Shown one piece after another: positions 1 to 9,947 of a DNA stretch of 64,000 nucleotides. Source of the stretch: Synechocystis sp. PCC 7338 (lineage in GTDB: Bacteria; Cyanobacteriota; Cyanobacteriia; Cyanobacteriales; Microcystaceae); NCBI RefSeq assembly GCF_018282115.1, contig NZ_CP054306.1, positions 248,001 to 312,000 on the forward strand, read 5' to 3'. The position numbers were made by a program, and so were the translations under genes. Within the stretch, counting starts at the first letter, position 1, and the number at the start of each line of letters is the position of its first letter. The notes beneath the pieces are model-generated. The model made no database searches, was not told where the DNA came from, and worked only from the letters and a program-made list of their open reading frames with translations.

Positions 1-1
1 G

Positions 2-133
2 GATAACAGTGACATCATTGTGGTGGGGCACCGGGGCCGGTGGGGACTGAGCGAAATTCTCCTCGGTAGTGTGAGTAACTATGTCTTTCACCATGCCCAC
101 TGTTGCGTGTTTGTGGTGCCAACCCTGGACTGA
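2..133 (+). CDS. Universal stress protein, C-terminal fragment
   Basis: The window opens inside this gene; only the last 43 codons and the stop are visible. The reading frame gives a run ending in GHRGRWGLSEILLGSVSNYV followed by a short hydrophobic strand, which is the typical C-terminal UspA block (GxRGxxGxxxxLxGSVS) whose glycines and serines contact ATP phosphates in the ATP-binding subgroup. What it does beyond a UspA-fold cytosolic protein cannot be read from the fragment. It is followed 66 bases later by the first FHA-GGDEF-EAL gene on the same strand. Confidence 0.8.
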   Translation, partial: DNSDIIVVGHRGRWGLSEILLGSVSNYVFHHAHCCVFVVPTLD

Positions 134-199
134 GAGGCGATCAGTCCCTGAAGTTGACCGCGGAGTTTCCCCAAGTTAAATAAAACTATCCCCTGAGCC

Positions 200-2776
200 A
201 TGCCCCCCATGAGTAACGATTCCATTGTCCGCCACGTTCTGGTCATTGAGGATCAGAAGTCTCGCCGCATCGTTTCCCTGGAAGAAAACACCTACGACAT
301 TGGTCGAGACCCCGGCAGTGCCATCCCCATTTACGATCGCCAAGTTTCCCGCCACCACGCCACCCTGATCCGGGTTAACGACTACCAAAATCATCAATAC
401 ACCTATCGTCTAATTGACGGCAATCTCCAGGGCAAACGCAGTACAAATGGAATAGTGATCAATGGTCAATATTGTCTTTCCCACGAGTTGGAACACGGGG
501 ACGTAGTTCGCTTTGGTAACAAATCCAAAGCCAGTTACCACATTATGAATTTGACCACGGAGTCGGAGGAACAACCCTATGGAATCGAACCAGTATCGGT
601 AGCGGCCAACCCGATCATGGGGGAAACCTACGTGGATCCCCTCAACTTTGCCATGGCTGACCACGAGTATGGAGAGGGAGCCGGGTTTGACCATGAAGCA
701 GTGGAAGTAGAGGAAGATTCATCCTTTTCTACTGCAGTGGTCTATAACGAGGAACTGCCAGATGTGGGCCGCCGTGCCCCAGGGCAAAGCCATCGTCCGC
801 CGGTTACCCTCAGCGAAAATAGCACCCAGTTAATTGTTGAGTTGACCACAGCGGGGCGGGTGCTCTACGCCAACGGAGCAACTAAAGCCTTATTTCCAGA
901 GTTGATGGCCATCCAGACCCAACATCCCCTGATCCAGGGGCTCTCCAATTTATCCCTCACCAGGGAGGGCTTGCAGTTGGAGCGGGACATTGCCATCGGC
1001 CAACAAATTTTCCATCAGCGGGTTTTCCTCGGCCCTGACCGTAGCCGTTTGCAGTGCTACAGCGAGGACGTAACCGAGTATCGCACAATGGAGCAAGGGT
1101 TAAACGACCTCCACCACCGTTTGCGCGCCTATCGGGAATATACGGCCACCGGTTTTCTACTGGTGGATGCCCGCACCAAAACCGTGGTTGAAGCCAACAG
1201 TGCTTTTTGTCAATTATTGGGCTACGAAGAATCGGAAGTTCTTGACCTCACCCTTTATCAATTGATGGCCGCGGAACGGCCGGTAATCGAAGAACTATTA
1301 ATTAACTTGGAAACCCAAGATTACCTGTCGGTACCAGAACTGGAGTACCGCAATCGGGAGGGACAAACGGTGCAGGTGAAGGGGGAAGTGTATCGCCAAC
1401 CCTGGGAAGATAGGGAAGTGTACTGTTTTGTCATGCGCACTCCCCGGGGTCGCCAGGGCTATTCAGAAACCTTGGCTAACCAGGCGTTGTATGACCCCAT
1501 TAGCAAACTCCCCAACCGGGTCAACCTGCAGAAGGAGCTATCCCTCGCCATCGATGCAGCGGCCCACCATCAGCATCTCATGGGGGTAATGTTCATCCAC
1601 CTGGAGGTCCTCAATCGCATTAATCAAGCCTATGGCTTTAGCTTTGGGGATGAGGTGTTTATGGCCTTCCACGGGGCGATCGCCGATTGTATGCGCTCCG
1701 GAGATACCGTCGGGCAATGGGATAGCAGCACCTTAGTGATTATTTTGGCCAAGATCAAAAGTCCCCAGGATTCCATTCGTCTAGCGGAAAGAATTTTAGA
1801 ACGTCTGAAAAACCCTCTAACAGTGCGGGAACGGGAAATTATTTTTAACATCAACATTGGTATTTCCGCCTACCCCAACGATGGTAACCGGGCCGAAGAT
1901 TTGCTCTCCCGGGCCAACACTGCCCTGCAAAAATTATGCCAGACTGGTTTTAATCGCTACCAGTTCTATGATCCGAAGTTTAGCACCGCAGCCCTCCATC
2001 AAGCCCGCCTAGAAAATCTTCTCCAACAGGCGATCTCCAAACGTCAACTTACCCTGCAATACCAACCGCAAATTCATCTCCAAAGTGGGGAAATCACCGG
2101 CATGGAAGCCCTACTCCGTTGGGAACATCCCGAAGTGGGGGAGATTGCCCCCGAAAAAATTATTCCCATTGCCGCCCGTAGTAATCTCATTTTTGAACTC
2201 AGCGATTGGATTTTTCGCACCGCCTGTCAACAAAACGTAGATTGGCAAAAAGATGGTTTGCCTCCCCGGGCGATCGCCATTAACCTCTCAGTCCGAGAAT
2301 TTTATCGCCAAGACCTAGTGATGATGGTGGGCAAAACCCTAGAAGAAACAGGCTTGGATCCCCAATGGTTGGAACTAGAAATCACTGAAAATACCCTGCG
2401 ACAACAACCATCCAAAGCCCTGGCCATTCTCCGAGACCTCAAAGCCTTTGGCGTAAGAATTGCCCTAGACGACTTTGGTCGGGGCCAAATGGGCATTGGT
2501 TTTATCACCCAGTTTCCCCTCACCACCATCAAAATTCATCAAGGATTCATGGCCCAATTACGAGGCACCCCCCAGGAAATGGCCATTCTCCAGTCCATAC
2601 TTGTATTGAGCCAGGGCTTCCAATATCGTTTGGTGGCCGAGGGAATAGAAACCGAAGCCCAACTCAGCCTGGTCCGGCAACTACAATGCCAAGAAGTACA
2701 AGGATTTTTGTTAAGTCGTCCCCTACGGAAACGGGAAATGGGACAATTTTTACAGAAACAATTACACCAAAGCTAA
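200..2776 (+). CDS. FHA-PAS-GGDEF-EAL protein (first of three)
   Basis: Predicted cyclic-di-GMP signalling protein of 858 residues. An FHA domain (about residues 12-115; IGRD, SRHHA and STNG blocks) should bind phosphothreonine partners. Two PAS-like regions follow (about 205-290 and 305-410). The GGDEF domain (about 420-590) has lost its signature: the motif position reads QWDSSTLV, so cyclase activity is unlikely. The EAL domain (about 600-850) keeps EALLRW, INLS, LEITE, DDFG, AEGIE and QGF, but KID reads KIH. I infer a phosphodiesterase or a c-di-GMP sensor. It matches my memory of slr1102 in PCC 6803. The ATG at 200 is used; a second in-frame ATG at 209 is equally possible. Confidence 0.9.
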   Translation: MPPMSNDSIVRHVLVIEDQKSRRIVSLEENTYDIGRDPGSAIPIYDRQVSRHHATLIRVNDYQNHQYTYRLIDGNLQGKRSTNGIVINGQYCLSHELEHGDVVRFGNKSKASYHIMNLTTESEEQPYGIEPVSVAANPIMGETYVDPLNFAMADHEYGEGAGFDHEAVEVEEDSSFSTAVVYNEELPDVGRRAPGQSHRPPVTLSENSTQLIVELTTAGRVLYANGATKALFPELMAIQTQHPLIQGLSNLSLTREGLQLERDIAIGQQIFHQRVFLGPDRSRLQCYSEDVTEYRTMEQGLNDLHHRLRAYREYTATGFLLVDARTKTVVEANSAFCQLLGYEESEVLDLTLYQLMAAERPVIEELLINLETQDYLSVPELEYRNREGQTVQVKGEVYRQPWEDREVYCFVMRTPRGRQGYSETLANQALYDPISKLPNRVNLQKELSLAIDAAAHHQHLMGVMFIHLEVLNRINQAYGFSFGDEVFMAFHGAIADCMRSGDTVGQWDSSTLVIILAKIKSPQDSIRLAERILERLKNPLTVREREIIFNINIGISAYPNDGNRAEDLLSRANTALQKLCQTGFNRYQFYDPKFSTAALHQARLENLLQQAISKRQLTLQYQPQIHLQSGEITGMEALLRWEHPEVGEIAPEKIIPIAARSNLIFELSDWIFRTACQQNVDWQKDGLPPRAIAINLSVREFYRQDLVMMVGKTLEETGLDPQWLELEITENTLRQQPSKALAILRDLKAFGVRIALDDFGRGQMGIGFITQFPLTTIKIHQGFMAQLRGTPQEMAILQSILVLSQGFQYRLVAEGIETEAQLSLVRQLQCQEVQGFLLSRPLRKREMGQFLQKQLHQS

Positions 2777-2991
2777 GTCTTGTCACCCCCGTTAAAACTA
2801 ACCGCAACTTGCCCTCATTGATGGTCCACCCAAACCTCGAGTAAACCGTTAATAAAGTTTGCCTAAGAAGTACGATCAAACCGCTAGGGGTTATGTCAAA
2901 CTAGAGGTGGGGTCGCAATTTAGCCAGATTTTGTCTCCATCATCGGGTCAAGATAAATATTTCCCTTGCCCATCCGCCCATCCTTGCTGTT

Positions 2992-5112
2992 ATGACTAAC
3001 CTGCCTGAATTTCGACATATATTTGTGATCGAAGATCAAAAAGCCCGTCGTATTATTTCTTTGGACGAACCCACCTATTCCATCGGACGGGAATCCAGCA
3101 ATGATATTGTCATTTACGACCAGGTGGTATCCCGCCATCACGCCACCCTGATTCGTATCAAACCCACCCCCCAAAATGAAAGTTATTCCTACCGGATTTT
3201 AGATGGGGATTTGGAAGGTAATCGCAGTACCAATGGTCTGGTTATCAATGGTCAGGATAGTGAATCCCACGACCTGCAGCACGGAGATGTGATCCTATTT
3301 GGCAGTCAGTCCAAAGCCAGCTACTACATCGTTTCCACTTCCTTGGAAATCGCTATGTTCAACCCCTTGGAGGCCATGTCCTTAGAAGACCTGTCCCGCC
3401 AAAGTTTAGGGGAATACACCAGCAAATCTACCATTATTAATGAAGAGGAACAGGAAGCCTCCCGTTTGGCCCCCAGCTCCGCTGACTTGGTGCGTTTTTC
3501 TTCTTTTGCTGAGCTTAGTCCCCATCCCATTGTGGAAATTGATTTCAATGGCAAGATCGTTTATTTAAATCCCCCCGCTAGCATTAAGTTTCGGGATATC
3601 AATGACCAGGGGGCTAGCCATCCTATCCTGGAAGGTCTCCTTAATCAAGCCCAAAATGTACGGGGCAATTTGCTTTTGCGAGAAGTAAAAAATGGGGATG
3701 AATGCTATGAGCAATATGTCCATTATTTAACCGAAAATCAAATTATTCGCAGTTACTTAATTGACATTACCCGGCGGCAACAAGCAGAAAATAGTTTGGC
3801 TCAGCATACTTTCTACGACCCCATGACCGGGCTACCTAACCATGCTTTTTTCGAGGAGCAATTGGCGATCGCCTTGGCAAAAGTACAGCGAGATCAGAGT
3901 CGGTTAGCTATCCTATTCCTCAATTTTTATAATTACGAACGGATGATCAATGCCTTCGGACTGGGGTGTGGAGAAATTCTTCTCAAAACTGTAGCCAAAC
4001 GCCTGAGCCAGTGGACGGAGAAAAAAGGCTTGGCCTGTCGGTGGCAGGGAAAACAATTTGCCATTTTGCTCAAGGAACCAGGGGACGATCAAGCCCTCAC
4101 GGAAACCGTTAAGGAAATGCTGGCCATGCTAGAGGAAGGCATTGACGTGGCCAAACAAAAAATTCACCTCAAGGGTAAGGTGGGTATCGCTGTTTATCCT
4201 GATGGGGGGAATGATGGGGCTAGCCTATTGAAAAATTCCCACACCGCCCTAGAGCAGATTAAAGAAAAACACTTTGATTCCTTTGCCTTTTTCAACGAAA
4301 AGGCCGCCTCCAAAGCCAACCTGTTTTCTCGCTTGGAAAATCTCCTCTACGAGGCCCTGGACAAACATCAATTCTATCTGACCTACCAACCCATTCTCCA
4401 GATCAACACTGGGGAAATTACCGGCATGGAGGCCCTGTTGCGTTGGCACCATCCCGAAATTGGCGAAATTTCTCCGGTTAATCTGATTCCCCTAGCGGAA
4501 AAAACTGATTTGATCGTGCCCATCGGTGAATGGATTTTAAGAACTGCCTGTCAACAGAATCGGCAATGGCAACAGGCAGGACTTCCCCCCTTACCGGTGT
4601 GTATTAACCTCTGCCTCAACCAATTTCAAAATCCCCACTTGATTGCCAATATCCAAAGTATCCTAGAGGAGAATCAGTTGAATCCCCACTGGTTGACCAT
4701 TGAGGTGACTGAGAGCATCATTATGGAGAACATCGATTATTCCCGTCGGGCCATCGAACAGTTGGCCACCATGGGAGTTAATCTTTCCCTCGATGATTTT
4801 GGTGTTGGCTTGGGTAGTCTATCTTGCTTGCAACAGTTTAAGATTCCCGCCGTCAAGATCCATCAGTCCTTTGTTAGGGATTTGGAGCATAGTCCCGTTA
4901 ACGAGGCAATCGTTACTGGCATTATGACCCTGGGGGAAAAATTGGGCATCCGCATAATCAGTGAGGGCGTAGAAACCCAACAACAGTTGGAAGTACTACA
5001 AAGACTACAATGCCAAGAAATACAAGGTTTTTGGTTCAGTAAGCCCCTCAAAGTTGATGCCGCAACTGAACTTTTGAGTCAAAATACAATTAAGGCTGAT
5101 CCCCTGGCATAA
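2992..5112 (+). CDS. FHA-PAS-GGDEF-EAL protein (second of three)
   Basis: A 706-residue paralogue of the preceding gene, 215 bases downstream. The N-terminal FHA domain (IGRE, SRHHA, STNG) is followed by one short PAS-like segment (about 165-260), a decayed GGDEF domain (about 270-440, motif position RWQGKQF) and an EAL domain (about 450-700). The EAL part keeps EALLRW, INL, EVTES, DDFG, SEGVE and QGF, but NLS reads NLC and KID reads KIH. Cytosolic, no membrane segments. Likely function as for its neighbour: c-di-GMP hydrolysis or sensing under control of a Ser/Thr phosphorylation signal (inference). Corresponds to slr1103 as I remember PCC 6803. Confidence 0.9.
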   Translation: MTNLPEFRHIFVIEDQKARRIISLDEPTYSIGRESSNDIVIYDQVVSRHHATLIRIKPTPQNESYSYRILDGDLEGNRSTNGLVINGQDSESHDLQHGDVILFGSQSKASYYIVSTSLEIAMFNPLEAMSLEDLSRQSLGEYTSKSTIINEEEQEASRLAPSSADLVRFSSFAELSPHPIVEIDFNGKIVYLNPPASIKFRDINDQGASHPILEGLLNQAQNVRGNLLLREVKNGDECYEQYVHYLTENQIIRSYLIDITRRQQAENSLAQHTFYDPMTGLPNHAFFEEQLAIALAKVQRDQSRLAILFLNFYNYERMINAFGLGCGEILLKTVAKRLSQWTEKKGLACRWQGKQFAILLKEPGDDQALTETVKEMLAMLEEGIDVAKQKIHLKGKVGIAVYPDGGNDGASLLKNSHTALEQIKEKHFDSFAFFNEKAASKANLFSRLENLLYEALDKHQFYLTYQPILQINTGEITGMEALLRWHHPEIGEISPVNLIPLAEKTDLIVPIGEWILRTACQQNRQWQQAGLPPLPVCINLCLNQFQNPHLIANIQSILEENQLNPHWLTIEVTESIIMENIDYSRRAIEQLATMGVNLSLDDFGVGLGSLSCLQQFKIPAVKIHQSFVRDLEHSPVNEAIVTGIMTLGEKLGIRIISEGVETQQQLEVLQRLQCQEIQGFWFSKPLKVDAATELLSQNTIKADPLA

Positions 5113-5140
5113 CTTAGAATTAATAGTTCCCTAATTCTCT

Positions 5141-6982
5141 ATGAAGCAACACATACTAGTTCTAGAAGATGCCAATCAAAGAAGAACAATAATCTTAGAC
5201 GAGCAACAATACTCCATTGGTCGCCATTCTGGTACTAGCATCCAGATCCACTCCCGGCAGGCTTCCCGGCACCATGCCACCCTGATGCGGAAGACCAATA
5301 GTAAAACCAACGAAGAGTGTTTTTGGATTATTGATGGGGATCTAGAGGGGAATAAAAGTCAAAACGGCGTCTTTGTGAACGGAGAAAAACGCCTCATCCA
5401 TGAGTTAAAAAATGGCGACCTAATTAATTTCGGCTGTAGTATCAATGCCAGTTACCACATTACTGGAGAGGGGCTTGGTGAGTCTTCCTCCCAGCCAGTG
5501 GAAATATTGCCCCAGACTTCTCCCTATAATGAGGCGGTTTCTGCCCAGATTGCTTCCAGCTATAACACGAGGGAAGGGGTTGATTTGTTGGCCGGCTCCA
5601 ATGATGAAACGTTCCATGAGCAATCCTACCTGGATACGGCAACGGATTTGCCCAACCAGACCCTGTTTTTAGAGTACTTAAATATTGCTCTCTCCAATGC
5701 CCGCCGCCACCATGCCCAGGTGGGAGTCTTGCTCTGCCAGATTAATAATTGGTCTGACCTCAAGCGCAAACGGGGAGATGCGGTAGCCAATGCTTTTCTC
5801 CAGGAAGCAGGGCAAAAACTGAAAGCAAATCTACGCAATGGAGATATTGTTTCCCGTTGGGATAAGGATGAGTTTATTTTCCTGGTGTCCAAGGTGCAGG
5901 ATACTAGCAGTCTGTTGGGAATTGCCCAACGCCTGATGAAGCCAGTTTTAACTCCGGTGACGGCAGGGGGAAGACCGTTCCAGCCAGAAATTACCTACGG
6001 GGTAGCCCTCTATCCGCTGGATGGGGAGCAAGTGAATGACTTGATTGGCCACATCAGGGAAAATCTACAGCAGTTGTTACTCCAACCCACTAACCCTGGG
6101 CTAGGGGAAGCGGATGACCATATCGAAACGGCAGTGGATGTGCGCGTCGATGCCCCCCAGCCGGTGCCAGAACTTTCTGACTCTGATCAGAAACGCTTGG
6201 CGATCGTGGAAAAGCGTTTACTGCGGGCCCTAGAACAACATGAGTTGGAATTGTACTATCAGCCCCAGATTAATTGGCGTAAAAAGAGCATTGAAGCCAT
6301 GGAGGCGTTTATCCGTTGGCAACATCCCCAAAAGGGCTTACTACCCCCGGGACAGTTTTTGCCCTGGAGTGACCAAACCGAATTTATGGTGCCCCTCACC
6401 CGGTGGATTTTAGAAACGGCCTGCCAACAAAATGTGCTGTGGCAACAGCAATTGCAAACTCCCTTTTTGGTTTCCGTTAATATTTCTGAAAAGCAGTTTT
6501 ACCATCCTTTGCTCAAAAATATGGTCATGGAGGCGATCGCCATGGCTAAGATGGAGACCCATTATTTAGAGTTAGAAATTCAAGAATCCACTGTGATGAA
6601 GGATTTTGGCCTGGCACAACAAATTATTACTAACTTACACAACTATGGAGTGGGCTTTTCCCTTGATGATTTTGGCACCGATTATATGTCCCTGCGTTGT
6701 CTCCAGGATTTGCCCTTCCAAAAGCTGAAAATTGACAAATCCCTCACGGCACAGTTGCTGGAACAACCAGATAATGTTCCAAATCTGACCATGATGGAAA
6801 CTCTGATCAGTCTTGGTAAAACCTTCAATTTGAAGGTGGTGGCCGAGGGGGTCGAACAGGAGGAACAAATTAATATTTTAGATAGCCTTAATTGCTTTTT
6901 CCTGCAGGGCTACTGTTTCACTGAACCATTAAATATTTTGGCCGCCAATAGCTTTTTACACAAATACATTGCAGATAATTAG
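5141..6982 (+). CDS. FHA-GGDEF-EAL protein (third of three)
   Basis: The shortest paralogue, 613 residues, starting 28 bases after the previous stop, so probably cotranscribed. It has the FHA domain (IGRH, SRHHA, SQNG), no PAS, a GGDEF domain whose motif reads RWDKDEF (the DEF half kept, both glycines lost) and an EAL domain with EAFIRW, VNIS, LEIQES, DDFG, the standard KID, AEGVE and QGY. Of the three it has the most complete EAL catalytic set. The GGDEF half could still bind GTP as an allosteric module, which is known for degenerate GGDEF domains in composite proteins; this is inference here. Confidence 0.9.
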   Translation: MKQHILVLEDANQRRTIILDEQQYSIGRHSGTSIQIHSRQASRHHATLMRKTNSKTNEECFWIIDGDLEGNKSQNGVFVNGEKRLIHELKNGDLINFGCSINASYHITGEGLGESSSQPVEILPQTSPYNEAVSAQIASSYNTREGVDLLAGSNDETFHEQSYLDTATDLPNQTLFLEYLNIALSNARRHHAQVGVLLCQINNWSDLKRKRGDAVANAFLQEAGQKLKANLRNGDIVSRWDKDEFIFLVSKVQDTSSLLGIAQRLMKPVLTPVTAGGRPFQPEITYGVALYPLDGEQVNDLIGHIRENLQQLLLQPTNPGLGEADDHIETAVDVRVDAPQPVPELSDSDQKRLAIVEKRLLRALEQHELELYYQPQINWRKKSIEAMEAFIRWQHPQKGLLPPGQFLPWSDQTEFMVPLTRWILETACQQNVLWQQQLQTPFLVSVNISEKQFYHPLLKNMVMEAIAMAKMETHYLELEIQESTVMKDFGLAQQIITNLHNYGVGFSLDDFGTDYMSLRCLQDLPFQKLKIDKSLTAQLLEQPDNVPNLTMMETLISLGKTFNLKVVAEGVEQEEQINILDSLNCFFLQGYCFTEPLNILAANSFLHKYIADN

Positions 6983-7079
6983 GTTTAGTTTTGGGGGCTT
7001 TTTGCGCCAGAGAAGCCAACGGTAGGATAGACTGAATATTACAAATTGTTAATGCGGACCCTGAAGCCGCTTGCCCGTT

Positions 7080-8873
7080 ATGTCTCTTCCCATCCGCAAT
7101 GTCGCCATCATTGCCCACGTTGATCACGGTAAAACCACCCTTGTTGATGCCCTGTTGAAGCAATCAGGCATTTTCCGGGAAGGGGAAGATGTACCGGTGT
7201 GCGTGATGGACTCCAACGACCTGGAGCGGGAACGGGGTATCACCATTCTCTCCAAAAATACAGCAGTCCGCTACCAAGATACGTTAATTAATATTGTCGA
7301 TACCCCTGGCCACGCCGATTTTGGTGGGGAAGTGGAGCGGGTATTGGGTATGGTGGACGGTTGCGTCTTAATCGTCGATGCCAATGAAGGCCCCATGCCC
7401 CAAACTCGCTTTGTGCTCAAAAAAGCCCTCGAAAAGGGTCTGCGTCCCCTGGTGGTGGTCAACAAAATTGATCGTCCCCGGGCTGACCCTAACACCGCAG
7501 TGGATAAGGTGTTTGATTTATTTGTGGAACTAGGGGCAGACGATGACCAATGTGATTTCACCACTTTGTTTGCTTCCGGCTTAGCAGGCTTTGCTAAAGA
7601 AAGCCTCGAAGATGAGTCGGAGGATATGAAGCCCCTGTTCGAGGCGATTTTGCACCATGTGCCGCCCCCTGCCGGCGATCCCAGCAAACCTTTGCAATTA
7701 CAGGTGACCACCCTGGATTACTCCGATTATTTGGGGCGCATTATCATTGGTCGCATCCATAATGGCACTATTAAAGCCGGGCAACAGGCCGCTTTGGTGA
7801 AAGAAGATGGTTCTATTGCCAGGGGGAAAGTAAGCAAGCTTTTGGGCTTTGAAGGTCTGAGTCGGGTTGAGTTGCCCGAGGCTAGTGCTGGCTACATTGT
7901 GGCGATCGCCGGTTTTGCCGATGCCAATATCGGTGAGACTTTGACTTGCCCCGACGAACCCCAAGCTTTACCCCTGATCAAAGTGGATGAGCCCACATTG
8001 CAGATGACCTTTTCGGTCAACGATTCTCCCTTTGCGGGCCAGGAAGGCAAATTTGTTACCTCTCGTCAGATTCGGGACCGCCTCAATCGGGAATTGGAAA
8101 CCAACGTTGCCCTGCGGGTAGAAGACGGAGAAAGTGCTGAACAATTCCTAGTTTCCGGTCGGGGGGAACTACACCTCGGCATTTTGATTGAGACCATGCG
8201 CCGGGAAGGTTATGAGTTTCAAGTGGCCCAGCCCCAGGTGATTTATCGGGAAGTAAACGGTCAGCCCTGTGAACCGGTGGAATATCTAGTGTTAGACGTA
8301 CCGGAAGCCGCTGTAGGATCTTGTATCGAGCGCCTAGGACAACGGCGGGGGGAAATGCAGGATATGCAAACCGGCGTGAACGGCCGCACCCAATTGGAAT
8401 TTGTCATTCCGGCCCGGGGTTTACTGGGTTTCCGGGGGGATTTCATCCGCATTACCCGGGGGGAAGGCATCATGAACCACAGCTTTTTGGAATACCGTCC
8501 CATGAGCGGCGATTTGGAAACCCGCTATAACGGTGTGATGGTAGCTTTTGAGGAAGGGGTGGCCACCTTCTATGCCATGAAAAATGCTGAGGATCGGGGG
8601 GTGTTTTTCATTACCCCCGGTACCAAGGTTTATAAAGGCATGATTATCGGTGAGCATAATCGGCCCCAGGACATTGAACTGAACGTATGTAAAACTAAGC
8701 AGTTAACTAACCATCGTTCCGCCACTGGGGATGAATTGGTGCAACTGCAAGCACCGGAGGATATGAACTTAGAACGGGCTTTAGAATACATTGGCCCGGA
8801 TGAATTGGTGGAGATTACCCCGGAATCCATCCGTCTCCGTAAGGTAACCCGCAAAAAGTTGGTCAAACGTTAG
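7080..8873 (+). CDS. typA: Translational GTPase TypA/BipA
   Basis: Ribosome-associated GTPase of 597 residues. The G domain shows AHVDHGKTT (G1), RERGITI (switch I), DTPGH (G3) and NKIDRPRA (G4), followed by a beta-barrel domain, EF-G-like domains III and V, and the BipA-specific C-terminal domain. It binds 70S ribosomes and assists assembly and adaptation to stress and low temperature (family knowledge). The frame is open 9 bases further up to a TTG, but the ATG at 7080 ([10 protein letters not shown]) is the normal family start. It lies 97 bases after the EAL cluster and ends 48 bases before a strong hairpin terminator. Confidence 0.96.
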   Translation: MSLPIRNVAIIAHVDHGKTTLVDALLKQSGIFREGEDVPVCVMDSNDLERERGITILSKNTAVRYQDTLINIVDTPGHADFGGEVERVLGMVDGCVLIVDANEGPMPQTRFVLKKALEKGLRPLVVVNKIDRPRADPNTAVDKVFDLFVELGADDDQCDFTTLFASGLAGFAKESLEDESEDMKPLFEAILHHVPPPAGDPSKPLQLQVTTLDYSDYLGRIIIGRIHNGTIKAGQQAALVKEDGSIARGKVSKLLGFEGLSRVELPEASAGYIVAIAGFADANIGETLTCPDEPQALPLIKVDEPTLQMTFSVNDSPFAGQEGKFVTSRQIRDRLNRELETNVALRVEDGESAEQFLVSGRGELHLGILIETMRREGYEFQVAQPQVIYREVNGQPCEPVEYLVLDVPEAAVGSCIERLGQRRGEMQDMQTGVNGRTQLEFVIPARGLLGFRGDFIRITRGEGIMNHSFLEYRPMSGDLETRYNGVMVAFEEGVATFYAMKNAEDRGVFFITPGTKVYKGMIIGEHNRPQDIELNVCKTKQLTNHRSATGDELVQLQAPEDMNLERALEYIGPDELVEITPESIRLRKVTRKKLVKR

Positions 8874-8921
8874 AAAAAAATTAACGTTATTGGGGTTGCT
8901 ATTCTCAGTACACCCCCACTC

Positions 8922-8951
8922 AATTCTCCTGGCGATCGGGAGAATTTTTTT
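8922..8951 (+). terminator. Intrinsic terminator after typA
   Basis: A perfect 8-bp stem AATTCTCC (8922-8929) / GGAGAATT (8939-8946) encloses a 9-base loop and is followed by a run of T through 8951. It sits 48 bases past the typA stop, before an accessory gene. The loop contains GGCGATCG, one base short of a HIP1 octamer. Confidence 0.8.
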
Positions 8952-9065
8952 GCAAGTCTTTGGTAAAGCGTTTGCATTGCTCAAAATAAATCTGTGTTAC
9001 TATACCTTTCAAACCGAGTTGTTACCCACCTCCCTGCGATATAACTCCTAGTTAGCTAAAGGAAA

Positions 9066-9947
9066 ATGACAAAAGACAAATCAATCTCCTTGGTAAATCT
9101 GGGAGAGCTTTCTAAGCCCGCAAATACTCTCATAGAAAAATTATCCTCTGCGGTTGGTGGCTTATTTGGGCCATGGCAAGTTGAGCGCGTAGCTAAGGCA
9201 CAGGCAAAGGTCGATCTCATCAAAGCCCAATCTGAAATACAAATTACGGCTCTGCACAGGAGGGCAATGCACCGCTTTGTTGAAGAGGAAGCTCAGCGTC
9301 AGCAGAATATGGAAAAGATAACCGAGAAAGCGATTCCTCAACTTGAAGAAAAGTCCGACCCGAGTCAGATCGAGGATGATTGGGTGACTAATTTCTTCGA
9401 TAAGTCCCGGATTATTTCAGACAACGAAATGCAAGAAATCTGGGCGAAGGTTTTAGCCGGCGAAGCGAATGCCCCCGGGACTTACTCTAAGAGAACTGTG
9501 AATTTTCTGGGAGATCTCGACAAGAGCGATGCTGAACTATTCCAGAATCTCTGTAGCTTTGGATGGATCGTGGGCGAATTCACTCCGTTGATTTTCGATT
9601 CAGAAGCTGAGATCTACAACAAGGAAGGAATCAATTTTGCTTCTCTAACTCACTTGGATAGTATTGGTTTGATTCAGTTTCAGCATCTTTCCGGCTTTAG
9701 GAGAACTGGGCTTCCAAAGAAGTTCGCCGTTCTGTATTGTGGAAAGCGACTTGTTTTAGAAATGCCGAACGAAGAGAATAATAATTTGCCAATTGGCAAA
9801 ATACTCCTGACCAAGCTCGGCAAAGAAATTGTTTCTGTTTGCAGTGCCCCTGGCGTGGATGGATTTTACGACTATGTCAGCGAGCAGTGGAAAAAGTTTT
9901 TACCCAAAACCAAAGAGATCGAACAAGTTAGTACAGGCAATGGCTAA
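9066..9947 (+). CDS. DUF2806 (TIGR03899-like) protein
   Basis: A 293-residue protein that I place in the DUF2806/TIGR03899 group from the block IISDNEMQEIWAKVLAGEAN followed by SKRTVNFL; no biochemical function is established that I know of. The N-terminal third (about residues 40-105) is rich in Ala, Gln, Glu and Lys and looks helical, possibly coiled coil. No signal peptide or membrane segment is obvious. The gene lacks HIP1 sites and its codon use is A/T-richer than its neighbours, so horizontal acquisition is plausible. A possible Shine-Dalgarno (AAAGGAAA) lies just before the ATG. Its last 8 bases overlap the start of the next gene, implying coupled translation. Confidence 0.75.
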   Translation: MTKDKSISLVNLGELSKPANTLIEKLSSAVGGLFGPWQVERVAKAQAKVDLIKAQSEIQITALHRRAMHRFVEEEAQRQQNMEKITEKAIPQLEEKSDPSQIEDDWVTNFFDKSRIISDNEMQEIWAKVLAGEANAPGTYSKRTVNFLGDLDKSDAELFQNLCSFGWIVGEFTPLIFDSEAEIYNKEGINFASLTHLDSIGLIQFQHLSGFRRTGLPKKFAVLYCGKRLVLEMPNEENNNLPIGKILLTKLGKEIVSVCSAPGVDGFYDYVSEQWKKFLPKTKEIEQVSTGNG

